A stretch of 64,000 bases of DNA from Vibrio sp. NTOU-M3 (GTDB lineage Bacteria > Pseudomonadota > Gammaproteobacteria > Enterobacterales > Vibrionaceae): NCBI RefSeq assembly GCF_040869035.1, contig NZ_CP162100.1, positions 1,302,001 to 1,366,000 of the forward strand, written 5' to 3'. Of the stretch, positions 26,434-35,545 are shown piece by piece. Under the pieces are notes generated by a model that worked only from the letters and a program-made list of their open reading frames with translations, ran no database searches and was not told the origin of the DNA. Made by a program: the position numbers and the translations under genes. Numbering within the stretch: position 1 is the stretch's first letter; every line of letters starts with the position of its first letter.

Positions 26434-27645
26434 ATGCAATCACTGATCATTCCAACCGCAAAGGTCAAAGCGAAAAGGCCTTTTCATATACTTGCTAAGC
26501 CTGTGGGGCCTTTGTGTAATCTCGATTGTGAATACTGCTTTTATCTGGATAAATCGGAGTATTACCCAGAAACAAAGCGGTTTGATATGTCGTTGGAAAC
26601 TCTAGAAGCTCACGTAAAAAACTACATTGAGAGTCAGCCGGCAGGATGTCGAGAAGTGACCTTTGGCTGGCAAGGGGGAGAACCGACTATGCGTGGTATT
26701 GATTTTTATCGTCACGCGGTTGCGTTGCAGAATAAGTACCGACGTTCAGGCATGGCGATAGTCAATACAATCCAAACCAACGGCGTGCTATTAAATGAAG
26801 AGTGGGCACAGTTTCTCAAGCAACATCGGTTTTTGGTGGGCATCAGTATTGATGGTGATGAAGAGCTGCATGATCATTACCGTAAGACACGTCGAGGGCT
26901 CGGCTCCTATCAACAGGTCATTCGAGGTTTACGTGTATTGCAAAAATACCAAGTAGAAACCAACATTCTGACGGTTATCCAAAACCATAATGGTGATTTT
27001 GGTAAGCGGGTATATCAGCATTTGAAAGCGCTAGGTGCGCAGTTTATTCAGTTTATCCCGATTGTTGAACCCGTTAAGGGAGAAGGGGTATCGAGCCGAA
27101 GTGTTTCACCTAAGCAGTTTGGCCAATTTATGATCGATGTGTTTGATGAGTGGCGCAAACACGATATTGGTCAGGTTTTTGTCAGTCATTTTGACAACGC
27201 GTTGGGTATGCATCTTGGCATGCCATCGTCGATTTGCGTTCATGCGCCCCAGTGCGGTGATAACTTAGTGATGGAACACAATGGTGATGTATACAGCTGC
27301 GATCACTTTGTTTATCCGGAGTTTAAAGTCGGCAATCTTACCCAGCAAGAGTATCCAGACTTAATTGAAACAAAGGTTCAGCAGCAATTTTCGAACCGCA
27401 AGCCTATTGGAACCCAGCACCACTGTTTAGGGTGCAGCCAACGCTCACTGTGTCATGGTGCTTGTCCGGCGCAGCGGATCGATTCAAATGGTGAGCTTTC
27501 TTTAACGGCTAAACATTATTTGTGTGAAGGATATTATGAGTTCTTTGCTTACTTGCGCCCATACCTCGATGCCATGGGCCACTGCATCCGGCGTAATATT
27601 TCACCGGCTTTCTACCCTAAGTTTTTAAACAGGCGCTCTGATTAA
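26434..27645 (+). CDS. Anaerobic-type sulfatase-maturating enzyme, radical SAM
   Basis: A 403-residue radical SAM enzyme that oxidises the Cys or Ser of the sulfatase signature to formylglycine in the cytoplasm. The SAM cluster is CNLDCEYCFYL (C28, C32, C35), preceded by FHILAKPVGPL as in anSME proteins. The SPASM region near the C-terminus carries the auxiliary-cluster cysteines (CVHAPQCGDN, YSCDHFVYPE, HHCLGCSQRSLCHGACP). All three sulfatases of the locus have Cys signatures and no leader, so they are its expected substrates. It is divergently transcribed from the sulfatase pair. Confidence 0.95.
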   Translation: MQSLIIPTAKVKAKRPFHILAKPVGPLCNLDCEYCFYLDKSEYYPETKRFDMSLETLEAHVKNYIESQPAGCREVTFGWQGGEPTMRGIDFYRHAVALQNKYRRSGMAIVNTIQTNGVLLNEEWAQFLKQHRFLVGISIDGDEELHDHYRKTRRGLGSYQQVIRGLRVLQKYQVETNILTVIQNHNGDFGKRVYQHLKALGAQFIQFIPIVEPVKGEGVSSRSVSPKQFGQFMIDVFDEWRKHDIGQVFVSHFDNALGMHLGMPSSICVHAPQCGDNLVMEHNGDVYSCDHFVYPEFKVGNLTQQEYPDLIETKVQQQFSNRKPIGTQHHCLGCSQRSLCHGACPAQRIDSNGELSLTAKHYLCEGYYEFFAYLRPYLDAMGHCIRRNISPAFYPKFLNRRSD

Positions 27646-27657
27646 GAGCGCCTGTTA
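27628..27657. terminator. Hairpin spanning the maturase stop codon
   Basis: ACAGGCGCTCT / AGAGCGCCTGT stem whose loop-side arm includes the stop codon at 27643-27645. It lies in the 18-base convergent gap with the third sulfatase. T runs are weak. Confidence 0.7.
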
Positions 27658-27663
27658 ATAGGG

Positions 27664-29115
27664 TTAAATCACCGCCATCATACGATAGAACCAAGTGCAT
27701 AGTGGATCATGATATTGGCGCATTTCTTGATACATCTCAGCTAATAGCGTTTGCTTAACGTCGAGGTAATCAGGGTGGTCGATCAGGTTCTCCATTTCTT
27801 CAGGATCATGCGTGAGGTGATAAAGTTCGCTCTTTCCACTGGCGTTGAACACCAATTTGTATTCTTGATTGCGCCACATTCGCTGAGGGTATGGCGTAAA
27901 ATGCCCGTTTTGTTGGGCAAGAATTCCTTTTCTTGGTTGGTACACTTGGTCTCTTAACAGCGGCAATAGTGAGTGGCCGTCAAAAGATTCGGGTGTTTTT
28001 CCTGATGCCAAGTGCGCATAGGTTGCCGTGACGTCGTGTAGATAGACGAGCTCATTGTTTGTTGAGTTAGGAGAAGGGCTTTTGGGGTCTTTAATGATTA
28101 GCGGAATGCGGTAGGTTTGATCGAACATAAACTCACCTTTTTCAATCATACGGTGTGCGCCCATGGCGTCACCGTGATCAGCTGAGACCACCATAAACAT
28201 TTCGTCATAAAGGTTTTGTTGCTCTAGAAAATCGATCAATTTGCCTATCGCATCGTCAATTAGACTGATGTAACCCCAGTATTTACAGATGATTTGCTTC
28301 CATTCTTGTTCATCCAATGTCCACACGCCCCACATTTTTGCGATATTGGTGTAATGCTCGGGCTTGCCTTTCAATGGCGCATAAAAGCTTTTATCCAACG
28401 TGACCTGCTCAGGTTGATACATGGAAAAGTACGGCTCAGGGATCACACAAGGTGTGTGTGGGCCCCAAAAATTGAGCCATAACGTAAAGGGACGTTGCTG
28501 AGTAAGACACTGTTTGATGTGGCTGATCGCTTCATCAACTAAAAAGTAGGGGATAGACGCTTCAACAGGCGCACTGAGTCGCGCGTAAAACTCTTGAATT
28601 TGTAGATTAGGATTGTTGCCGAACGTGCACTCGGTTACGTGTGGGATTTCAAATCCCTTCTCATTAAGCCACTCCAAGTAACGATTGCCATTTTGGGGAA
28701 CACTATCAAAGGCAAGGTTTTGATAAACGCCGCTACCGGGGTAGGCATAACCATCGAAGTTGTGACCTACAAACCCATACTCACTGGGCAATTTTTTATG
28801 TCCAATGTGCCACTTTCCAATATAGAGATGCTGATGGTCCTCGAACTCTGAAATCAAATTTGCATCTTCGACGGGGACATCACATTTCTCACCTTCTTTG
28901 TCTGAGTTACACATGACGCCGTGATGCGATGGCATTTTTCCAGTAAAAAGCGACGTTCTTGATGGTGTACAGACTGACGATGCACAAAATGCTTGATTGA
29001 AGCGCATGCCATCAGCGGCGATCTTATCCATATTGGGTGTGTTGACAATGTCGTGTCCATAACATCCAAGCATATCTGCACGCGTTTGATCCATCAGAAG
29101 TAAAGCCAGATTCAT
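27664..29115 (-). CDS. Cytoplasmic Cys-type sulfatase (third)
   Basis: A 483-residue S1 sulfatase. It starts MNLALLLMDQTRADMLGCYG, where an Asp-Gln pair replaces Asp-Asp. The formylglycine signature is CTPSRTSLFTG with C49, then GKWHIG and VSADHGDAMG. The Asp-Gln and SADHGD motifs recall iduronate/choline-sulfatase-like subgroups. No signal peptide. It is a single-gene unit, divergent from the DUF2264 operon, with the box at 29133 just upstream. It is distinct in sequence from the other two, so the three probably remove different sulfate groups. Confidence 0.9.
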   Translation of the reverse strand: MNLALLLMDQTRADMLGCYGHDIVNTPNMDKIAADGMRFNQAFCASSVCTPSRTSLFTGKMPSHHGVMCNSDKEGEKCDVPVEDANLISEFEDHQHLYIGKWHIGHKKLPSEYGFVGHNFDGYAYPGSGVYQNLAFDSVPQNGNRYLEWLNEKGFEIPHVTECTFGNNPNLQIQEFYARLSAPVEASIPYFLVDEAISHIKQCLTQQRPFTLWLNFWGPHTPCVIPEPYFSMYQPEQVTLDKSFYAPLKGKPEHYTNIAKMWGVWTLDEQEWKQIICKYWGYISLIDDAIGKLIDFLEQQNLYDEMFMVVSADHGDAMGAHRMIEKGEFMFDQTYRIPLIIKDPKSPSPNSTNNELVYLHDVTATYAHLASGKTPESFDGHSLLPLLRDQVYQPRKGILAQQNGHFTPYPQRMWRNQEYKLVFNASGKSELYHLTHDPEEMENLIDHPDYLDVKQTLLAEMYQEMRQYHDPLCTWFYRMMAVI

Positions 29116-29132
29116 ACCTTATCCTATAAAAA

Positions 29133-29147
29133 TGAAATTGCGTTTTA
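29133..29147. promoter_or_regulatory. KdgR-like operator, third sulfatase
   Basis: TGAAATTGCGTTTTA, 18 bases ahead of the sulfatase start codon, close enough to overlap its transcription start or ribosome site. Confidence 0.75.
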
Positions 29148-29205
29148 ATTATATTGTTTCTTTCTGTCTGAAATTGTGAGCTGGGTGCTTGTTGAATTAA
29201 AAAAA

Positions 29206-29220
29206 TGAAACGTAGTTTTG
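29206..29220. promoter_or_regulatory. Weak KdgR-like half-matching site
   Basis: TGAAACGTAGTTTTG keeps both arms except the last base. It lies between two better sites and may be an accessory operator. Confidence 0.45.
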
Positions 29221-29238
29221 ATCTTCTTATCATAAATC

Positions 29239-29253
29239 TAAAAAAGCGTTTCA
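29239..29253. promoter_or_regulatory. KdgR-like operator ahead of DUF2264 operon
   Basis: TAAAAAAGCGTTTCA, 64 bases before the GTG start of the DUF2264 gene. Confidence 0.72.
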
Positions 29254-29316
29254 ATAATTGATTCTTATGAGTTCTAATTCACTCATTGATGAATTTGTTG
29301 TTAAGAGAGCGGGCTT

Positions 29317-31035
29317 GTGGCACTGAGTTTGAAACAGCTAACAAGTAATGAGTATGGATTTGCAGATCGGCCAAACACATTGGCAATGCTGGAGCGCATA
29401 GCGGAGCTTCAGATCCCGCTATTGATGTCGGCAACTCAAGATACCCCGCGCTTTAATAGTGCCGCGCATTATCCGCAGCCTGTTGCGAAGATTGAACATG
29501 TATGCCGTTTATTGTGGGGATTAGCCCCTGCTGGTGACATCGCGGTGCAGCAACAAATTCGTGAAATGATTGTTCAGGGATGTGATCCTGAAAGCGAACA
29601 CTATTGGCAAATGCCAACCCACTACGATCAAAGAGTGGTGGAAATGGCGTCTATCGCAACAGCGATAATTGATGCCCAAGTGTACTATTGGGACCCGTTA
29701 ACTGATAGTGAAAAACACGCATTAGCACGCTGGTTATTGACGGTAAAAGATCTAGAGCTACCACCGAATAATTGGCGTTGGTTTCGTATTCTTATTCTGA
29801 CGGCATTAGAACTGGTTGGTGCAAAGACAGAGCAACAAGTGCTGCAACGTGATCTCGCGTTTGTTGACGAGCTTTATCTTGCCGATGGTTGGTACCAAGA
29901 TGGGCGTGGCGGTGTTATCGATTACTACAACCCGTTTGCTTTTCAACTTTACGGCCTGATGTATGCGCGTTGGAGAAAAGGCGAGGGAGAACTTTGCCAG
30001 CGCTTAGTAAATCGTGCAGTTGAGTTTTCCCGTAGCTACCAATACTGGTTTGCCGAAGATGGTAAGCCGCTTTGCTACGGTCGCTCACTAAATTATCGCT
30101 TTGCTGGTGCCGCATTCTGGGTTGAGCTTGCTCGCTGCGGCCATCGTGATGTAGATATCGCACTTGCACGAACTTGTTGGCAGCAAACCATGCAGTGGTG
30201 GGCTAAGCAACCCATTTGGGACAGCAATGCGCAATTACTGCCGGGTTACGCTTATCCCAATTTGCTTACGAGTGAATTCTATACCAGTTACGCATCACCA
30301 ATGTTGGCGTTGAAAGCGTTCAATGCATTAGCTCTAAGTGAAGATCATCCATTCTGGCAAGCTCAATTGAAGCCATTATCGGACAGCATGACTCCAATGG
30401 CGATTGGCCAACATCACCAATTGGTTCGACGCGGTGGCAGTTATTTGATCACCAATGGTGCTAGCGCGAATGAATTACGAAATTGTGAAGACAAGTACGG
30501 CAAATTTGCTTACAGCTCAGATCATGGGCTTTGTGTAGAAAGCTGTCGCTGGATTGACCAAGGTTGGGCAGGAGACAACATTTTTGCCTTCCGCCATCCA
30601 GAAACTCAACAATGGTTTAGCCGTACCAAGAATACCGATAGCTACACTTTTGACGGTGCCCTGGTTTCCATTTGGCAGCCTTTTAATGGTTGCGAAGTGA
30701 AAACAACCCAAAGATTCACCAAGGACACGGAAGTCCGACTTCATCAAATAAAAGCTGATCAAGCATTGGATTTTGTGATGACGGGCTATGCAGTGAATTG
30801 TTGGAATGCTTGGTTTAGCCACCAACAACCAAGGGCTGCGAGAGTGGAGTCTGACGAATTATTTAGTGAACTGATAATGCTAGAAGGAAAAGCGGATACG
30901 TGCGTTTTTCCTTGTGCACCGAACACCAATTTAATGCATCCCCATGCAAGTGTTCCCGCTGTAACTGGGCGCGTTGTCGCCGGTGAAACGGTATTGCTGG
31001 TGGAAGTGCATGCTGGAAAACTTCCGGCTAATTAA
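29317..31035 (+). CDS. DUF2264-family protein of unknown function
   Basis: A 572-residue leaderless protein, probably cytoplasmic, with the features of DUF2264: LPPNNWRWFRILILTALE, DGWYQDGRGGVIDYYNPFAFQLYGLMYA near residues 190-215, and GKPLCYGRSLNYRFAGAAFW near 250. The N-terminal 350 residues are rich in paired helices and aromatic residues, as in (alpha/alpha) toroid enzymes. The C-terminal part (SYLITNGASANELRNCEDKYGKFAYSSDHG...) looks like beta-sandwich. That architecture resembles lyases and GH88-type hydrolases, but no known catalytic set was recognised. Start is GTG with AAGAGAG upstream, and in-frame ATG options were not found. It heads the importer operon (binding protein 45 bases on). 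A role in processing an imported GAG fragment is inferred only. Confidence 0.85.
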   Translation: MALSLKQLTSNEYGFADRPNTLAMLERIAELQIPLLMSATQDTPRFNSAAHYPQPVAKIEHVCRLLWGLAPAGDIAVQQQIREMIVQGCDPESEHYWQMPTHYDQRVVEMASIATAIIDAQVYYWDPLTDSEKHALARWLLTVKDLELPPNNWRWFRILILTALELVGAKTEQQVLQRDLAFVDELYLADGWYQDGRGGVIDYYNPFAFQLYGLMYARWRKGEGELCQRLVNRAVEFSRSYQYWFAEDGKPLCYGRSLNYRFAGAAFWVELARCGHRDVDIALARTCWQQTMQWWAKQPIWDSNAQLLPGYAYPNLLTSEFYTSYASPMLALKAFNALALSEDHPFWQAQLKPLSDSMTPMAIGQHHQLVRRGGSYLITNGASANELRNCEDKYGKFAYSSDHGLCVESCRWIDQGWAGDNIFAFRHPETQQWFSRTKNTDSYTFDGALVSIWQPFNGCEVKTTQRFTKDTEVRLHQIKADQALDFVMTGYAVNCWNAWFSHQQPRAARVESDELFSELIMLEGKADTCVFPCAPNTNLMHPHASVPAVTGRVVAGETVLLVEVHAGKLPAN

Positions 31036-31080
31036 CCAAATTTAACCCTAAATCTCATGAATCACATCAGGGAGTGACTG

Positions 31081-33000
31081 ATGAACAATAACAAAAACTT
31101 ACCTCTACTAGGCAAGGTAGCGCTTGCGGTGGCCGCATCGGTATCTTTTTCCGCATGGGCAAATACGTACAGTGAAGCGCCTGCTTTGAAACAGCAAGTA
31201 GAAGCAGGACAGTTGCCTCCTGTGGCTGAGCGTTTGCCTGAAAACCCGCTAGTTGTTGAGCCATTTGAGTCTGTTGGCCAATATGGTGGTACGCTGAATC
31301 TTGTGGGTAAAGTGGTCGATAATGGTCACCGCATCCGTACGATCGCGTATGACAACCTATTCAATTTTGATGTTCACTACTCTAAGGTTGTACCGAACTT
31401 AGCCACTGGCTTTACGGCAAATGCTGAAAATACGGAATTCACCATTAACTTACGTAAAGGCGTTAAATGGTCTGACGGTGCACCGTTTACGGCAGAAGAT
31501 ATTGCTTATTACATCAATGACGTGATTGGCGACCCGGGCCATGCCGGTAACCGCCCGTTAGCACTGCCAACGCACGAAGCGGCGAAAGCGGAAGTGATTG
31601 ATAAGCATACAGTAAAAATTACGCTGGCGAAGCCAAATGGCTTGTTTATTCGCAGCTTAGCAACGGTGGATAGTGAAAGCTTTACCGCATTTCCGAAACA
31701 CTACTGTTCTCAATTCCTTCCGAAATACAATCCGAAAGCAGAAGAAAACGCGAAAGCAGCAGGCTTTGACTCTTGGCGTCAGTATTCTTCAACACGTTGT
31801 GAAGCGCATTACTTTATCGAGCACTACAACAATGTTGACCGCCCAGTATTGACGGCATGGAAAGTGAAAACACCACCAGGACCAAATGCCAGCTTTGCTG
31901 AGTTTGAGCGTAACCCGTATTACTGGCAAGTGGATACAAAAGGAAATCAGCTTCCTTACTTAGATAGCGTTCGCTGGCGTTACAGTGAAGACCAAGAAGA
32001 GATGGTTCTGCGTGCGGCGAATGGTGAGGCTGATTACCAGCACCGTCACATTGGTAAACCAAACTACCGTTCACTATTGATCGAAAACGAGAAGAAGAGC
32101 GGTTACACCTACGAGTTTCGTCCTAATACACGCAGTACCGAGCTGGCTATTGCACTGAACCAGACAGCAAAAGACCCGCTAAAACGTGAACTGTTTAGTA
32201 ATAAAGACTTCCGTATTGCACTGTCTCATGCGATTGACCGTGAAGAAATCAGCGAAACGGTTTTCTCCGGTGCGGTAGGGCCTTATCAAGCTGCGCCATT
32301 AGAGATTTCGCCATTCTATGATGAAGAAATGGCCACACAGTACACGGAATTTGATCAAGACAAAGCAAACAAGTTGTTAGACTCACTTGGTTTAACTAAG
32401 CGTGACAAAGAAGGTTACCGACTACTGAAGAATGGTGAGCGTCTGCGTATTGAAGCAATGTCGAAAGTTAATGACAAAGGCGTATTAGCTGATTCGCTTG
32501 AGTTGGTGAAAAACCAATGGAAAGACGTGGGTATCTTCCTTGATATCCGTGTGTTGGAAATCAACCATGTTATCAACCTTCGCCTAACCAATGACTTCGA
32601 CATGATCCCAATTGTTGGTGATGGTGGTGCGGGTATTATTGATGAAGCGCGTCACTATATGCCGTTTAGTCCTGAATCAACATGGGGTCTAGGTTATTAC
32701 CTTTGGGCGAACGAACCGGATAATGAGTTTGCCGTTGAACCACCAGCGCATGTGAAGAAACAGCTGGATCTTTGGAAGAAAGTGGAACAGACCTCTTCGC
32801 AAGAAATGCAGTTTAAGTACATGGAAGAAATCATCGATATTGCACAAGAGAATTTCTATGTGATTGGTACGGTAGAAGCGTTACCAGTGGGTGTTGTGGT
32901 CAACAATAAACTACGTAATATACCTGAAAACATGCCACAGTCATGGACATTCCCAACGCCTGGACCAATGCGAATGAGCCAGATTTGGAAGCAACAGTAA
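31081..33000 (+). CDS. Periplasmic oligosaccharide-binding protein, SBP family 5
   Basis: A 639-residue ABC substrate-binding protein of the peptide/oligosaccharide class (family 5). Signal peptide residues 1-27 (VALAVAASVSFSAWA). Family signature region LRKGVKWSDGAPFTAEDIAYYINDV near residue 125-145, and RIALSHAIDREEI near 375. At 639 residues it is longer than DppA (about 530), as in the sugar-using members such as the Vibrio chitobiose binding protein. It sits directly behind the DUF2264 gene and ahead of the permeases, so it is expected to deliver unsaturated GAG oligosaccharides. Confidence 0.92.
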   Translation: MNNNKNLPLLGKVALAVAASVSFSAWANTYSEAPALKQQVEAGQLPPVAERLPENPLVVEPFESVGQYGGTLNLVGKVVDNGHRIRTIAYDNLFNFDVHYSKVVPNLATGFTANAENTEFTINLRKGVKWSDGAPFTAEDIAYYINDVIGDPGHAGNRPLALPTHEAAKAEVIDKHTVKITLAKPNGLFIRSLATVDSESFTAFPKHYCSQFLPKYNPKAEENAKAAGFDSWRQYSSTRCEAHYFIEHYNNVDRPVLTAWKVKTPPGPNASFAEFERNPYYWQVDTKGNQLPYLDSVRWRYSEDQEEMVLRAANGEADYQHRHIGKPNYRSLLIENEKKSGYTYEFRPNTRSTELAIALNQTAKDPLKRELFSNKDFRIALSHAIDREEISETVFSGAVGPYQAAPLEISPFYDEEMATQYTEFDQDKANKLLDSLGLTKRDKEGYRLLKNGERLRIEAMSKVNDKGVLADSLELVKNQWKDVGIFLDIRVLEINHVINLRLTNDFDMIPIVGDGGAGIIDEARHYMPFSPESTWGLGYYLWANEPDNEFAVEPPAHVKKQLDLWKKVEQTSSQEMQFKYMEEIIDIAQENFYVIGTVEALPVGVVVNNKLRNIPENMPQSWTFPTPGPMRMSQIWKQQ

Positions 33001-33018
33001 ACCTTTAACCTCTAATTC

Positions 33019-33048
33019 AAGCCCCGCCACTTTGGCGGGGCTTTTTTT
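33019..33048 (+). terminator. Terminator after the binding-protein gene
   Basis: AAGCCCCGCCA / TGGCGGGGCTTTTTTT stem-loop, strong. It separates the abundant binding protein from the permease operon. Confidence 0.93.
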
Positions 33049-33373
33049 ATGCCAGCTGATAGGTGACTGCTTTAAAACTATCTCTGGTAACAAGAACTTT
33101 TAATATCATCAATAAATGAATGAAACCCGATGTGTTTTCAAGATGAATAGTTTGGTCTTGATCACGCTTCAGCGCATTTATGCCGATCGTGTCATCATAA
33201 AAATGAAAAAGCGTTTTAAAAATAAACTCGCATGCGTTCTAATAAAAATGAATAGAGTAACTGAGTATTAAATCTGTTTCATTGGTGTCCCATCAAGAGC
33301 AGAAAACCACATTCAGTAACTCAAATTTTAAAGAGCGATTATTCCTAAGCAGGATTGGAATTAAGGAACAAAA
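33049..33373. other. Promoter region of the permease operon
   Basis: No gene seen. It holds one KdgR-like box (33204) and an AT-rich stretch, and ends with TAAGGAACA ahead of the permease ATG. Confidence 0.55.
33204..33218. promoter_or_regulatory. KdgR-like operator ahead of permease operon
   Basis: TGAAAAAGCGTTTTA, differing in one base from the kdgK site. It is 156 bases before the first permease start. Confidence 0.75.
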
Positions 33374-34381
33374 ATGAGCAGTTTTTTTCTGTTTATAGGT
33401 AAGCGGTTGTTGTCCATGTTGGTGACAGTTTTCGCCGTATCTATTGTGATTTTTGCGGTCATCGATTTGCCTCCGGGCGATTTCGCGTCTTCAAAAATTG
33501 CAGAATTACAATCAATGGGCCAAACCGTTGACCCACAGATGATTTTTACCTTGCGTGAGATGTATGGTTTGGATAAACCACTTCTAGAGCGCTACTTTGA
33601 CTGGATGCTAGGCTTGATGACTGGCGATCTGGGCATCTCTTTAACCAACAACCAACCCGTATGGGACACCATTGAGCCACGTATTTGGCCAACGGTCGCG
33701 TTAGCGGGTGCGGTGTTCTTATTCCAGTTCCTCGTGGCAATTCCAATTGGTATGTACTCGGCACTACGTCAATATTCGTGGGGTGATTACATCGCAACCA
33801 TCTTTGGTTTCATTGGCATGGCAACCCCTAACTTCGTTATTGCAATCCTAGCGCTACTTATCGGTTACTACAGTTTTGACACTATGGTGTCCGGCCTTTA
33901 TTCCGAAGAGTTTCTGGACCAGCCAATGTCATGGGCAAAGTTCATGGATGCTGCTTCTCGTAGTTGGATTTACATTTTGGTTGTGGGCACGGCTGGTATG
34001 GCAGGGATCATTCGTATTATGCGTGCCAACTTGCTTGATGAGCTTAAAAAGCCGTATGTGAAAACAGCTCGAGCAAAAGGGCAGACTGAAGCTAAGTTGA
34101 TCATGAAGTATCCGGTTCGAATCGCTATCTTGCCGATTGTTTCAACCATCGGTTGGATGCTCCCAGCACTGCTTGGTGCAGATATTATCGTGAGTCAGGT
34201 TATGAACATTCCAACACTTGGGCCACTGATGCTGTCTGCTTTGCGAGCTCAAGATATGTATGTCGCAGGCGATGTTCTGCTGATTATGTCGATTCTTACC
34301 ATTATCGGTACCTTGATTTCAGACCTGCTGCTCTACTGGGTTGACCCACGAGTTCGAGTAGGCGTAGCGAAGGAGTTTTAA
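33374..34381 (+). CDS. ABC importer permease, DppB/OppB type
   Basis: Inner-membrane permease of 335 residues with six hydrophobic segments. The start FIGKRLLSMLVTVFAVSIVIFAVIDLPPGD is the family's opening. The cytoplasmic coupling loop is RIMRANLLDELKKPYVKTARAKG (the EAA-type motif), followed by PALLGADIIVSQVMNIPTLG. First gene of the three-gene permease-ATPase operon, with 3 bases to the next gene. Substrate by context is a uronate-containing oligosaccharide. Confidence 0.94.
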   Translation: MSSFFLFIGKRLLSMLVTVFAVSIVIFAVIDLPPGDFASSKIAELQSMGQTVDPQMIFTLREMYGLDKPLLERYFDWMLGLMTGDLGISLTNNQPVWDTIEPRIWPTVALAGAVFLFQFLVAIPIGMYSALRQYSWGDYIATIFGFIGMATPNFVIAILALLIGYYSFDTMVSGLYSEEFLDQPMSWAKFMDAASRSWIYILVVGTAGMAGIIRIMRANLLDELKKPYVKTARAKGQTEAKLIMKYPVRIAILPIVSTIGWMLPALLGADIIVSQVMNIPTLGPLMLSALRAQDMYVAGDVLLIMSILTIIGTLISDLLLYWVDPRVRVGVAKEF

Positions 34382-34384
34382 GTC

Positions 34385-35545
34385 ATGACCGCTTCAACAT
34401 TAAATGTATTTGATCGGCTGTTTAGTCGTAAGAAAAAGCAACTGGATCTAACAACGGCAACCCAGTGGCAATTAATTGGCCTCAAGCTACGTCAGCATAA
34501 ACTTGCTTGGTACAGCATGTGGTTCTTAGTATGGATTTACTTCATTGCCATTTTCGCTGAGTTTTTTGCACCATTCGATCCAAGTGATAACTGGCGTCGT
34601 TATACCTATGCTCCACCGCAAGCGGTGAGTTTATTTGAATCCACCGAAGAGGGTTGGCGCTGGGCTCCACATCTTGATTTTTACAAGAGTAAAACGGATC
34701 CACGCACGTTAAAGCGTCACTATACGCTTGATGAAAGCAAGAAAGTTTACTTCTCATTTTTTGGTAAGACAGAAACGTACGAGTTACTTGGTTTTATCCC
34801 AATGAATCGTAAATTTATTACGCCAGATAACCCGAAACAGCCATTCTTTGTTCTTGGTTCGGATCGAATGGGTCGTGACATGTTATCTCGTCTTATTTAC
34901 GGCGCACGTATCTCACTGTCTGTGGGTCTTATGGGGGTATTTACCACCTTTGTGTTAGGGATTGTGATTGGTGGTATTTCTGGTTACTTCGGTGGCGCTG
35001 TTGATAACTTCATTCAGCGTAGTATCGAGTTCATGAAGTCTATCCCGACATTGCCATTGTGGATGGCGCTCTCGGCATCACTGCCTGCGGAGTGGAGTTC
35101 TCTAACAAAATATTTCCTGATCACTATTATTCTTGGCCTTGTTTCATGGCCGGACATGGCAAGGGTAGTGCGAAGCCGCTTTATGTCATTGCGCAGCGAA
35201 GAATATGTGGCTGCAGCATGGCTTGATGGCAATAGTCCGTTTGAAATTATCCGTCGTTACATGGTGCCTAACTTCCTGAGCCACATTATTGCGGTTGTAA
35301 CGCTTGCGATTCCAGCCATGATTCTGGGCGAAACGGCACTGAGTTTCTTAGGCTTGGGCTTGCAAGCGCCAATGGTAAGTTGGGGTGTCTTACTGCAAGA
35401 AGCACAGAACATTCGAGCTTTGGCTGAAGCTTCTTGGTTACTTATCCCAGCCGTGGCTGTCGTTGTAGTGATTCTGGCAATGAACTTTGTTGGCGACGGT
35501 CTGCGAGATGCTTGTGACCCATACCATGATCAGGGAGCAAAATAA
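34385..35545 (+). CDS. ABC importer permease, DppC/OppC type
   Basis: Second permease, 386 residues. The usual DppC start (WQLIGLKLRQHKLAWYSMWFLVWIYFIAIFAEFFAPFDP) is followed by a long periplasmic segment of about 100 residues before the second membrane helix, longer than in peptide systems of about 300 residues. The coupling motif is RFMSLRSEEYVAAAWLDGNSP. The stop overlaps the ATPase ATG by one base (TAATG), which implies coupled translation. Confidence 0.94.
   Translation: MTASTLNVFDRLFSRKKKQLDLTTATQWQLIGLKLRQHKLAWYSMWFLVWIYFIAIFAEFFAPFDPSDNWRRYTYAPPQAVSLFESTEEGWRWAPHLDFYKSKTDPRTLKRHYTLDESKKVYFSFFGKTETYELLGFIPMNRKFITPDNPKQPFFVLGSDRMGRDMLSRLIYGARISLSVGLMGVFTTFVLGIVIGGISGYFGGAVDNFIQRSIEFMKSIPTLPLWMALSASLPAEWSSLTKYFLITIILGLVSWPDMARVVRSRFMSLRSEEYVAAAWLDGNSPFEIIRRYMVPNFLSHIIAVVTLAIPAMILGETALSFLGLGLQAPMVSWGVLLQEAQNIRALAEASWLLIPAVAVVVVILAMNFVGDGLRDACDPYHDQGAK

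Noticed and set aside
29317..31035. Heparinase II/III
   Set aside because: Overall shape is similar, but the motifs follow DUF2264 and no heparinase catalytic set was seen.
8058..33218. CRISPR-like short repeats
   Set aside because: The recurring 15-bp elements are single, far apart, palindromic and upstream of genes, so they are operators and not an array.
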